Source of the DNA: Bacillota bacterium
Lineage (GTDB): Bacteria > Bacillota > Clostridia > Clostridiales > Clostridiaceae
Direction: 5' to 3'
Length of the DNA: 10,254 nucleotides
Assembly: GCA_023427705.1 (NCBI GenBank)
Contig: JAEZAL010000211.1
Location: 1 to 10,254 of the forward strand
The notes under the pieces were generated by a model. The model was not told the origin of the DNA, searched no databases, and worked only from the letters and a program-made list of their open reading frames with translations. This document shows, piece after piece, positions 1 through 4,474 of this stretch (position 1 is its first letter; every line of letters begins with the position of its first letter). Position numbers and translations under genes: made by a program.

Positions 1-60
1 TGAGGACGACTTGGAGTTTACGACGGAGTAACGAATACGATAATTCTCTCTTTTTTTTAA
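1..60 (+). other. Unexplained 3' tail of an upstream transcript ending in a T-run
   Basis: This stretch is richer in G and C than the following intergenic DNA and ends in an eight-T run at 51-58, as expected where an upstream transcript terminates. The stem that would complete a terminator probably lies outside the window. A frame from position 2 reads EDDLEFTTE then TAA, but its codons are atypical for the region, so coding is not supported. I could not match it to a known RNA family. The block TTGGAGTTTA faintly recalls part of the glmS ribozyme core, but the rest does not fit. Confidence 0.25.
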
Positions 61-105
61 TATATTACAATAAAAAACAGTGTCAATTATTATTCGAGGG
101 AATAT

Positions 106-114
106 CATATACTA
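106..114 (+). promoter_or_regulatory. Putative SigE/SigK-type -10 box upstream of the first Cys/Gly-rich gene
   Basis: CATATACTA matches the CATANNNTA -10 pattern of the mother-cell sigma factor SigK and resembles the SigE -10. It lies 40 bases before the start codon at 155. No convincing -35 is present; AATTATT at 85-91 is only a weak SigE-like match. The same CATATA(C/A)TA box followed by AAAAC or TAAAAC recurs at 934-942, upstream of the third gene of the cluster, which strengthens both. In DNA this A/T-rich a chance match is possible. Confidence 0.4.
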
Positions 115-154
115 TAAAACAAAAAAAACTAAAAATCCCAAGGAGGAGTAAGTT

Positions 155-574
155 ATGGAAATGAATGAAATTCTAAATGGTTTAAATTCATGTGGCAGTA
201 GCGATAATATTGCACCTAATTGTCCATCACAACCAGTCGGATGTTGTAATAACAACGGTTGTTTCGGTGGATTTGGAAGTTGGATTTGGATCTTATTAAT
301 CCTATTCTACAGCGGAGGATTTGGCGGAGGAGCTGGTAATAGAGGTAGAAGAAGCTGTTGCTGTAAGAAATCCCGCAGAAGAGATTGCTGCTACGATGAA
401 TGTTGCTGTGATGGTGGCGGATATGGTGGATACGGTGGATACGGTGGATCTGGTGGATTAGGAAATTGTACACCTTATCTATTCTTATTAGTTATTTTAT
501 TCCTTTGCAATGGTTCAGGTTTTGGAAACTGTGGTAATTTCGGGTGTGGAAATTTATTTGGCGGATGCTGCTAA
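155..574 (+). CDS. Cys/Gly-rich small membrane-associated protein, putative sporulation/coat protein
   Basis: The 139-aa product is not a family I can name. It has 19 cysteines (about 14%) and many glycines. A polar, Asn/Cys-containing N-terminus is followed by a hydrophobic segment at about 43-53 (WIWILLILFYS). A basic, Cys-clustered middle (about 63-85) carries CCC, CC and CCC runs between Arg/Lys runs. A GGY tandem repeat occupies 87-101, then a second hydrophobic segment lies at 108-118 (YLFLLVILFLC), and the protein ends in a Gly/Cys tail. AAGGAGG at 140-146 fixes the ATG at 155. The Gly-aromatic-hydrophobic layout recalls YjcZ-type small sporulation proteins of bacilli, and the Cys clusters suggest disulfide cross-linking or metal binding; both are inferences. 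The next gene follows after 25 bases and shares the Asn-Cys-(x)-Thr-Pro plus hydrophobic block, so the two look like diverged paralogues in one operon. A SigE/K-like box upstream favours expression in the sporulating mother cell. Confidence 0.75.
   Translation: MEMNEILNGLNSCGSSDNIAPNCPSQPVGCCNNNGCFGGFGSWIWILLILFYSGGFGGGAGNRGRRSCCCKKSRRRDCCYDECCCDGGGYGGYGGYGGSGGLGNCTPYLFLLVILFLCNGSGFGNCGNFGCGNLFGGCC
413..457 (+). repeat. Nine-base tandem repeat encoding Gly-Gly-Tyr units
   Basis: The unit GGTGGATAC is repeated in frame with small changes, giving GGG, three Tyr-Gly-Gly steps, then Ser-Gly-Gly. It lies between the Cys clusters and the second hydrophobic segment of the first gene. Such short in-frame repeats can change copy number by slippage, so length may vary between strains. 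GGY repeats are typical of flexible or structural coat-like proteins. Confidence 0.75.
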
Positions 575-599
575 TATAAATTAGAAAGGAGAGAAAATC

Positions 600-866
600 A
601 TGTCAAAGAGAAAACATCGTCGTGAAAGAAATGATTGTTGCTGTGAACCAGTATGTTGTGAACCAATGGGAAATGCTTGTTGTGGAACAGGAAATATATT
701 TGGTGGATTAAATAATTGTATCACTCCAATTATATTTTTGTTAATAGCATGTGCTTCAGGTTTGTTAAATAATAACTGTTCAGTTCTAATAATATTATTA
801 TTCTTACTATGCGGAGGCTGCTTCGGAAGTATATTTGGTGGAGGAGACGGCTGCTACGGCTATTAG
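600..866 (+). CDS. Cys-rich small membrane-associated protein, paralogue-like partner of the preceding gene
   Basis: This 88-aa product has no named family that I recognise. It begins with a basic leader (MSKRKHRRER). A Cys-rich section at 13-28 with CCC, CC and CC pairs follows, then two hydrophobic segments at about 41-52 and 61-71. It ends in a Gly/Cys tail with GGCFGSIFGGG. Thirteen of 88 residues are cysteine. AGAAAGGAGAG just before the ATG is a good ribosome binding site, and the gene starts 25 bases after the preceding stop, so the two are probably co-transcribed. The Asn-Cys-Ile-Thr-Pro plus hydrophobic block at 39-49 matches Asn-Cys-Thr-Pro plus hydrophobic in the first gene. The MSKR-basic start is shared with the third gene. 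This mixture of features ties the three together. Membrane association or disulfide-linked assembly in the spore or envelope is inferred only. Confidence 0.75.
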   Translation: MSKRKHRRERNDCCCEPVCCEPMGNACCGTGNIFGGLNNCITPIIFLLIACASGLLNNNCSVLIILLFLLCGGCFGSIFGGGDGCYGY

Positions 867-876
867 TATAGAGGAT

Positions 877-893
877 GGAGGGCACTGCCCTCC
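877..893 (+). other. Perfect GC-rich hairpin in the intergenic region, followed by an A-tract
   Basis: GGAGGGC-ACT-GCCCTCC forms a 7-bp perfect stem with a three-base loop, 10 bases after the stop at 866. On the plus strand it is followed by seven A residues, not T residues. On the minus strand the T-run would come before the hairpin. It is therefore not a standard intrinsic terminator in either direction. It could stabilise the 3' end of the two-gene message or act as a processing site before the third gene. Confidence 0.6.
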
Positions 894-933
894 AAAAAAA
901 TGCTCAAAAACATAATCAAAAAAAATATTATTA

Positions 934-942
934 CATATAATA
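934..942 (+). promoter_or_regulatory. Putative SigE/SigK-type -10 box upstream of the Asn-rich gene
   Basis: CATATAATA matches the CATANNNTA pattern and ends 31 bases before the ATG at 974. It is nearly identical to the box before the first gene, and AAAAC follows both. A convincing -35 is not visible in the A-rich DNA upstream. TATAAT at 936-941 is embedded in it, so a vegetative -10 is an alternative, but no TTGACA-like box sits 17 bases upstream. Confidence 0.4.
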
Positions 943-973
943 AAACAACAGAAATATAATTGGAGGAACCTTC

Positions 974-1504
974 ATGTCTAAAAGAAGAAGAAGACGTAGG
1001 GAGGAGCGAATAAATACTCAATCTTCGAATAATCTAGGGAATAATATGCCTTTTGGTATTAATCCTACTCAACTTATGAACCTTTTCGGTAGTAACATAG
1101 ATCTTAATCAAATGGGAAATATTTTATCATCAATGAAATCAGATGGTGTAGATTTAAATAATTTTAATTTAAATCAGGGCAATAACAATCAATCGGGTTC
1201 AATGGGATTTGATTTTTCGCCACTTCAAAGTATTATGAATAATTTAGGGCTTGGAAGTTTTAATGTGCCAAGCAATAATTCTAGTGTATTAAGATATGAA
1301 GAAAATAATTCACATACAGATAAAATAGATAATATTGAAAGTGAAGAGGAAAATGAGGGAAATAAAGAGGATACAATAGATGATTTCCTAGAAGAAGATG
1401 AAAATGTACAAATGCTAGTAGCTATAAAAAGTATAGTAGATTATAAAAAAGCTATTTTTTTAGATAAGGTAATAGAAGCATATAACAAAGGCCTTTTTAA
1501 ATAA
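974..1504 (+). CDS. Asn-rich, acidic protein with poly-Arg N-terminus; unknown, associated with the Cys-rich cluster
   Basis: This 176-aa product is not recognised. It starts with MSK followed by six arginines (4-9), like the MSKR-basic start of the gene before it. Residues 13-105 are rich in Asn, Ser, Gly and Met, with two short similar blocks, NQMGNILSSM (45-54) and FSPLQSIMNN (81-90). Residues 107-144 are strongly acidic (ESEEENEG, DDFLEEDE). The C-terminal 32 residues are more ordered: a likely helix with basic and hydrophobic residues (about 145-176). It contains no cysteine, unlike its neighbours. The Arg head and acidic stretch give a strongly segregated charge pattern. TTGGAGGA just upstream supports the ATG at 974. 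A spore-coat, scaffold or nucleic-acid-binding role is possible but unproven. Transcription probably ends at the structures between 1621 and 1689. Confidence 0.75.
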   Translation: MSKRRRRRREERINTQSSNNLGNNMPFGINPTQLMNLFGSNIDLNQMGNILSSMKSDGVDLNNFNLNQGNNNQSGSMGFDFSPLQSIMNNLGLGSFNVPSNNSSVLRYEENNSHTDKIDNIESEEENEGNKEDTIDDFLEEDENVQMLVAIKSIVDYKKAIFLDKVIEAYNKGLFK

Positions 1505-1524
1505 TAAAAAATGAATAAAAAGAT

Positions 1525-1620
1525 AAGGGCTAGTTAATACTATTATTGTACCGGAGAAGTATTCTCCTATAGCAAACGATGAGAAATCTTCGTTAAGCTA
1601 AACCCCCCCATCCCCCTTTT
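1525..1620 (+). other. Structured, C-rich 3' untranslated region
   Basis: Between the Asn-rich gene and the terminator there is a non-coding stretch with several elements. GGAGAA-GTA-TTCTCC makes a 6-bp hairpin. AACGA...TCGTT encloses a GA/TC pair and a GAAA tetraloop. GGGCTAGTTAA near 1526 can pair imperfectly with TTAAGCTAAACCC, enclosing both hairpins. It ends with seven C, AT, five C and four T, which is out of character for this A/T-rich DNA. No open reading frame of useful length runs through it. It could be a structured 3' UTR, a small RNA released from the mRNA, or the remnant of a mobile element end; none is established. Confidence 0.35.
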
Positions 1621-1640
1621 AGGCCGCAAAATTGCGGCCT
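1621..1640. other. GC-rich perfect inverted repeat
   Basis: AGGCCGCAA-AA-TTGCGGCCT is a 9-bp perfect stem with a two-base centre. It is preceded by TTTT and followed by TCAAAA, so the outer bases can also pair. No T-run follows on either strand, so by itself it is not a classic intrinsic terminator. It lies 7 bases from the larger palindrome and may contribute to stopping transcription from either side. Confidence 0.6.
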
Positions 1641-1647
1641 TCAAAAT

Positions 1648-1689
1648 AAAAAATAAGCTAGAAATAAATTTATTTCTAGCTTATTTTTT
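1648..1689. terminator. Bidirectional terminator between the Asn-rich gene and perR
   Basis: A perfect 42-bp palindrome is centred between 1668 and 1669. The left arm has AAATAAGCTAGAAATAAA and the right arm is its exact complement, ending in a T-run through 1690. It sits between two convergent genes and reaches into the perR stop codon at 1689-1691. Because the A and T tracts flank a self-complementary core, it can form a hairpin followed by U residues on both strands. Confidence 0.85.
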
Positions 1690-2096
1690 TATTTACAATC
1701 TTTACATAATCCGTAAAAGAATACTCTATTTGATAAAACTTTAAATTCTGAGCTATCCTCAGCAGCATGATTAAGAGTAGAAAATGAAATATTTTCTAAA
1801 TCGCAAACCTTACTACAGTTTATACATTGGATATGAGCGTGGTCGCCTTGTTTAGCATCATATCTAAAATTGCCTTCTCCAACGTTAATTTCTTGAACTA
1901 ATCCAACTTCTACTAAAGTTTTTAATGCTTTGTAGACTGTAGCTAAGCTCATAGTAGGATACTCAGGTTGAAGTGCTTTATATATAATTTCTGCAGAAGG
2001 ATGTTCACTTGTACTCATTAAATATTTATAAACTGCTAATCTTTGAGGAGTAAGCTTTAATTTCTTTTCTCTGAAGATAGAAGTTATATTCTCCAT
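1689..2096 (-). CDS. perR: PerR-type peroxide-responsive Fur-family repressor
   Basis: This is a 135-aa Fur-superfamily regulator, expected to repress oxidative-stress genes until its metal-bound form is oxidised by peroxide. The N-terminal winged helix spans about 1-78 (LTPQRLAVYKYL; MSLATVYKALKTL is the recognition region). The dimerisation and metal part follows. By comparison with Bacillus subtilis PerR, the regulatory metal ligands are H32, D80, H86, H88 and D99. The Asp at position 99, where Fur normally has Glu, favours PerR over Fur or Zur. Structural zinc is held by two CxxC pairs, C91/C94 and C131/C134. Length is close to the family norm of about 145. The ATG has AAGGATGG upstream. 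It is transcribed alone from a near-ideal promoter and ends in the shared bidirectional terminator. Its natural target genes are not in the window, apart from possible autoregulation. Confidence 0.9.
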   Translation of the reverse strand: MENITSIFREKKLKLTPQRLAVYKYLMSTSEHPSAEIIYKALQPEYPTMSLATVYKALKTLVEVGLVQEINVGEGNFRYDAKQGDHAHIQCINCSKVCDLENISFSTLNHAAEDSSEFKVLSNRVFFYGLCKDCK

Positions 2097-2126
2097 AATA
2101 CACCATCCTTTTCTATTTGTATTACA

Positions 2127-2155
2127 ATTATATAATAAATAATTTTAGGTGTCAA
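2127..2155 (-). promoter_or_regulatory. perR promoter, exact SigA consensus, with a weak Per-box-like overlap
   Basis: On the minus strand TTGACA (2150-2155 on plus) is followed by a 17-base spacer and TATAAT (2127-2132), an exact match to the vegetative consensus. The predicted start leaves a leader of about 25 bases before the ATG. ATATAATTGTAATAC, read on the minus strand across the -10, matches the 15-base PerR box TTATAATNATTATAA at 10 of 14 informative positions. That is suggestive of autoregulation, but weak in such A/T-rich DNA. Confidence 0.8.
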
Positions 2156-2184
2156 TATATATTTGTTAGTAGGTTTTACTAATA

Positions 2185-2227
2185 AATATTTATTATTTAT
2201 TTAATATTTATTATTTATTAAATATTT
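2185..2227. repeat. AT-rich tandem repeat of 18-bp period in the perR upstream gap
   Basis: The 323-base gap between perR and the next gene is almost pure A/T here. AATATTTATTATTTATT occurs at 2185-2201 and 2203-2219, and a third partial copy (AATATTT) begins at 2221 in the same 18-base register. Related AATATTTATTTAATATTT sequence continues to about 2260. The gap otherwise holds the perR promoter at 2127-2155 and the promoter and Rex operator of the downstream gene at 2270-2327. The repeat may bend DNA or act as an UP-like element; no specific protein site is recognised. Confidence 0.6.
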
Positions 2228-2269
2228 TTCGCTGATTTGTAATATTTATTTAATATTTTTTCGTTAATA

Positions 2270-2298
2270 TTGTAATAAAATAAGTGATATGGTATTAT
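2270..2298 (+). promoter_or_regulatory. Extended -10 promoter of the 110-aa protein gene
   Basis: TTGTAA at 2270-2275, a 17-base spacer and TATTAT at 2293-2298 form a vegetative promoter. TG at 2290-2291 followed by one base makes it an extended -10 (TGGTATTAT). The start point would fall near 2305, giving a leader of about 115 bases before the ATG at 2420. The Rex operator begins only a few bases after this start point. No better promoter is visible nearer the gene, although TATACT at 2381 could serve as a -10 with a poor -35. Confidence 0.55.
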
Positions 2299-2309
2299 TA
2301 GGATAGCAG

Positions 2310-2327
2310 TTGTTAATAAATTAACAA
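2310..2327. promoter_or_regulatory. Rex operator (NADH/NAD+-responsive repressor site)
   Basis: TTGTTAATAAATTAACAA is an exact match to the clostridial Rex consensus TTGTTAA-NNNN-TTAACAA, with perfect 8-bp arms around a two-base centre. Rex binds such sites when NADH/NAD+ is low and leaves when NADH rises. Here it lies just downstream of the predicted start point of the 2270-2298 promoter, where a bound repressor would block RNA polymerase. It is about 150 bases upstream of the perR promoter, so the rightward gene is the likelier target. The rex gene itself is not in the window. Confidence 0.75.
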
Positions 2328-2419
2328 AATGTTATCTTTAAATACACTAATTAATAATATCATAATTTTTAGTAATAATATATACTAAAGATATAAAAGT
2401 TTTAAAAGGAGGAAATTTT

Positions 2420-2752
2420 ATGGGAAAATACAAAGTAGGAGATGAGTTAATAGTAATTAATGATCCTTCAGAAGAAAAGGTTAAACTAAGAGAGTTAACT
2501 AAATTAGTATCAGATGGAGAATATGCTCAAATTTCATGGGGATTAAAAATTGTTGATGTAGAATATGATAAACCTTACGTAACTTTAACATATAGAAATG
2601 TAGATGGTGAACTAAATAAAGTATTTGCTGAATGTAGAGATGTTGAAAATTTTGACCATGAAAAAGTTTTAGAAAAAGCTCTTCTTAAGGCATTTACTAA
2701 TGAAGTAATACAAATATCCGTAGTAAAAAATAGTATTCATTGCAAGAGATAA
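2420..2752 (+). CDS. Uncharacterised 110-aa protein under probable Rex control
   Basis: I do not recognise this protein. It has no signal peptide or membrane segment and only two cysteines. The N-terminal 60 residues read like a small beta-rich domain (YKVGDELIVI, WGLKIVDVEYDKPYVTLTYRN). A predicted helical stretch follows (HEKVLEKALLKAFTNEVIQI, about 75-95), and it ends in a basic tail (HCKR). KVGDELIVI resembles the first strands of SH3/KOW-like folds, but this is only a guess. AAAAGGAGG upstream gives a strong ribosome binding site for the ATG at 2420. It is a single-gene unit with its own promoter, an exact Rex operator and a strong terminator. That arrangement implies expression rises when the NADH/NAD+ ratio is high, for example during reductive fermentation. 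An accessory or regulatory role in redox metabolism is inferred from the operator alone. Confidence 0.75.
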   Translation: MGKYKVGDELIVINDPSEEKVKLRELTKLVSDGEYAQISWGLKIVDVEYDKPYVTLTYRNVDGELNKVFAECRDVENFDHEKVLEKALLKAFTNEVIQISVVKNSIHCKR

Positions 2753-2770
2753 AATATAAAAATAAAGTAT

Positions 2771-2810
2771 AAAAATAAAAGAGGATTTTTTCCTCTTTTA
2801 TTTTTAAAAT
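2771..2810 (+). terminator. Intrinsic terminator of the 110-aa protein gene
   Basis: AAAAATAAAAGAGGA at 2771-2785 pairs perfectly over 15 bp with TCCTCTTTTATTTTT at 2791-2805 across a five-T loop. The right arm supplies the U-rich tail. It lies 19 bases after the stop and isolates the gene from the EAL/HDOD gene downstream. Confidence 0.85.
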
Positions 2811-2880
2811 TTGAAAAAAATATTCTATATTTACAAGTTTTGGTTTATAATGGGTTTATATTAATAAACGAGGAAGAAAT

Positions 2881-4083
2881 ATGGATATTTTTATAGCTAG
2901 GCAAGGAATTTATGATAAATATGGGAAAGTAGTAGCCTATGAATTATTATATAGAAATTCACTAGAAAATAGTTTTAATCCTTTGATTGAGGATGAATTA
3001 GCAACTTATAAAGTCATTGATAATATATCTGCTTTTGGGTTAGATATTTTGACAGATAGTAAAAGAGCTTTTGTGAATTTTTCAGAAGCATTAATTAAGA
3101 AAAATATTGCTACATTACTTCCAAAAGAGAATGTTGTAATAGAAGTTCTAGAAACGGTGAACCCATCTGAAGAAATATTACATAAATTATCTTTTTTAAA
3201 AGACCAGGGCTATCTCATAGCACTAGATGACGTTATAGATATAAAACATCTTATTAGGTTTATAGGTGTTATAGATATTGTTAAAGTTGATTTTATATTA
3301 TCAACAAGCAAATCAAGAAAAGAAATAGCATATGTGTGTAATAAATATAATATAACCATACTAGCAGAAAAAATAGAAACTTCGGATGACCTTAATGAAG
3401 CAAAAGAATTAGGTTGTGATTTTTTTCAAGGATATTACTATAGTAAACCATCTATATTTTTAGGTAAGGATGTTTCTATAAAAAATACTAGTATATTTAT
3501 GTTACTAGTAGAGCTTGTAAAAGATGACTATGATATAGACAAGGTTGAATATGTAATGAAAACAGATATTGCATTAACATATAAGTTCTTAAAATTTATT
3601 AACTCATCTTATTTTAACTTTCTTCAAGAAATAAAATCAATAAAACAAGCTATAATGTTAATAGGAAGAGAAGAACTTAGAAAGTGGTTATCAATATTAT
3701 CTGTTGCAGAAATGTCATCTGTAAATGATGGATATGCAAATAGCATAATAATTAGAGCTAAATTTTGCGAGGAAATTGCTAAGGTAGTTAATTGTAAAGA
3801 TGAGGCATCTGCTTTTATGGTAGGTTTATTTTCTAATATACATCTAATGATAGAAAAAGACATTAATTATGTAGTGCAAGAATTACCATTAAATACAAAT
3901 ATAAAGAGTGCGTTACTTGGAGAAAAAAATATATTTAGAGAAATTTTAGATTTGGCATTAGCTTATGAGAGCATAGATAGCAGTAAAATAAATGAAATAC
4001 GAAAAAAAATGAGTATTAGCGAAGGACTATTATGGAAATTATATTCAAAATCTATAGAATGGTGTAGCAATATAGATGATTAA
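2881..4083 (+). CDS. YuxH-type EAL-HDOD signalling protein, possible c-di-GMP phosphodiesterase or sensor
   Basis: This 400-aa cytosolic protein has the architecture of the YuxH/CdgJ group: an N-terminal EAL domain (about 1-195) joined to a C-terminal HDOD domain (about 200-395). In the EAL part, the positions expected to bind metal and substrate are largely present. These are E21 in YELLYRN (the EAL motif itself reads ELL), N66 in NFS, E88 or E91 in VIEVLE, D116-D117 in ALDD, K135 in VKVD, E163 in AEKIE and Q183 in FFQGYYYSKP. The loop after the two Asp residues is changed: the usual DDFGTG is DDVIDI, which removes the glycines that position this loop. EAL domains hydrolyse c-di-GMP to pGpG, but the altered loop leaves open whether this one is catalytic or only a binder. 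HDOD domains are HD-like signalling modules without the metal site. The family length is close to 400. CGAGGAAG precedes the ATG. TATAAT at 2846-2851 could be the -10, with a poor -35. It seems to be a single-gene unit; no terminator is obvious after it. Confidence 0.85.
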   Translation: MDIFIARQGIYDKYGKVVAYELLYRNSLENSFNPLIEDELATYKVIDNISAFGLDILTDSKRAFVNFSEALIKKNIATLLPKENVVIEVLETVNPSEEILHKLSFLKDQGYLIALDDVIDIKHLIRFIGVIDIVKVDFILSTSKSRKEIAYVCNKYNITILAEKIETSDDLNEAKELGCDFFQGYYYSKPSIFLGKDVSIKNTSIFMLLVELVKDDYDIDKVEYVMKTDIALTYKFLKFINSSYFNFLQEIKSIKQAIMLIGREELRKWLSILSVAEMSSVNDGYANSIIIRAKFCEEIAKVVNCKDEASAFMVGLFSNIHLMIEKDINYVVQELPLNTNIKSALLGEKNIFREILDLALAYESIDSSKINEIRKKMSISEGLLWKLYSKSIEWCSNIDD

Positions 4084-4112
4084 GTCGATATTTGTCTTAC
4101 AAAAATATGGTT

Positions 4113-4143
4113 TTGATACTTTAATTTAACAAAAATATATAAT
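4113..4143 (+). promoter_or_regulatory. Probable promoter of the four-cysteine miniprotein gene
   Basis: TTGATA at 4113-4118 is followed by TATATA at 4136-4141 (17-base spacer), or by the better box TATAAT at 4138-4143 (19-base spacer). The start near 4150 would give a leader of about 50 bases. GAAAATCG...CGTTTTC at 4153-4173 in that leader can form a small bulged hairpin. Confidence 0.4.
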
Positions 4144-4198
4144 ATAATATAAGAAAATCGTGATTTCGTTTTCAACTATGGGGTTTGGAGGGATGAGT

Positions 4199-4414
4199 AT
4201 GAGTAAGTGTCCGTTTTGGTCAACAAACAAAGAAAGGGTAAATTGTTATAGTGAATGTCCAATTAATACTATAAATGATGAGAATGAATTATGTCCTTTT
4301 AAGGAGTTTTTGCCATCAGGTACTAAGTTATCCCTTGCAGATAACTTAAATGATGATTTATTTTATTCTCAAGAAAGATATTCAAATTATGATGATAGGG
4401 TTATTAATTATTAA
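4199..4414 (+). CDS. 71-aa protein with symmetric C-x11-C-x3-C-x11-C pattern, function unknown
   Basis: The start at 4199 is chosen because GGAGGG at 4187-4192 sits at ideal distance from this ATG. ATG 4193 directly abuts that site, and the in-frame GTG at 4160 and ATG at 4178 lack one. The protein opens MSKCPFW and has exactly four cysteines at 4, 16, 20 and 32, in the order C-x11-C-x3-C-x11-C. The first and last are each in CPF, and the third is followed by Pro. This is a compact arrangement suited to a zinc site or an iron-sulfur cluster. The remaining half (about 37-71) is polar and acidic and looks disordered, ending in Tyr/Asp/Asn. I believe short CPFWS-type proteins occur in other clostridia, but I cannot name a characterised family. 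It lies between an EAL/HDOD gene and convergent pncB, with its own terminator. Cytosolic location is likely, as there is no signal or membrane segment. Confidence 0.7.
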   Translation: MSKCPFWSTNKERVNCYSECPINTINDENELCPFKEFLPSGTKLSLADNLNDDLFYSQERYSNYDDRVINY

Positions 4415-4421
4415 AACATAT

Positions 4422-4451
4422 AAAGAGTGCTGTTAAGCACTCTTTGTTTTT
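4422..4451. terminator. Terminator shared by the miniprotein gene and pncB
   Basis: AAAGAGTGCT at 4422-4431 pairs perfectly over 10 bp with AGCACTCTTT at 4436-4445 around GTTA, followed by GTTTTT on the plus strand. On the minus strand the hairpin is followed by ATATGTTTTAA, a weaker U-rich tail, so it may also end the convergent pncB transcript. Confidence 0.85.
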
Positions 4452-4474
4452 AATTATTTATGATAAGTCTAATG

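Noticed and set aside
216..473. Minus-strand open frame opposite the first Cys/Gly-rich gene.
   Set aside because: It is His/Ile/Arg-rich, as expected from the complement of Gly/Tyr repeats, lacks a ribosome binding site, and lies wholly inside a well-supported gene.
1555..1605. Resemblance of GCAAAC-GNRA hairpin-AAGCTAAAC to a c-di-GMP-I (GEMM) riboswitch, attractive given the EAL gene nearby.
   Set aside because: The conserved segments of GEMM and its second stem are missing, and the element lies downstream of a gene and before a terminator rather than upstream of a coding region.
1603..1640. C-runs plus hairpin as the end of an IS200/IS605-type element.
   Set aside because: No transposase, target site or matching opposite end is present in the window, so an element cannot be delimited.
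4160..4198. Longer version of the miniprotein starting at GTG 4160 or ATG 4178.
   Set aside because: Neither start has a ribosome binding site, whereas GGAGGG at 4187-4192 is ideally placed for ATG 4199. The added residues would precede the Cys-containing core with no recognisable motif.
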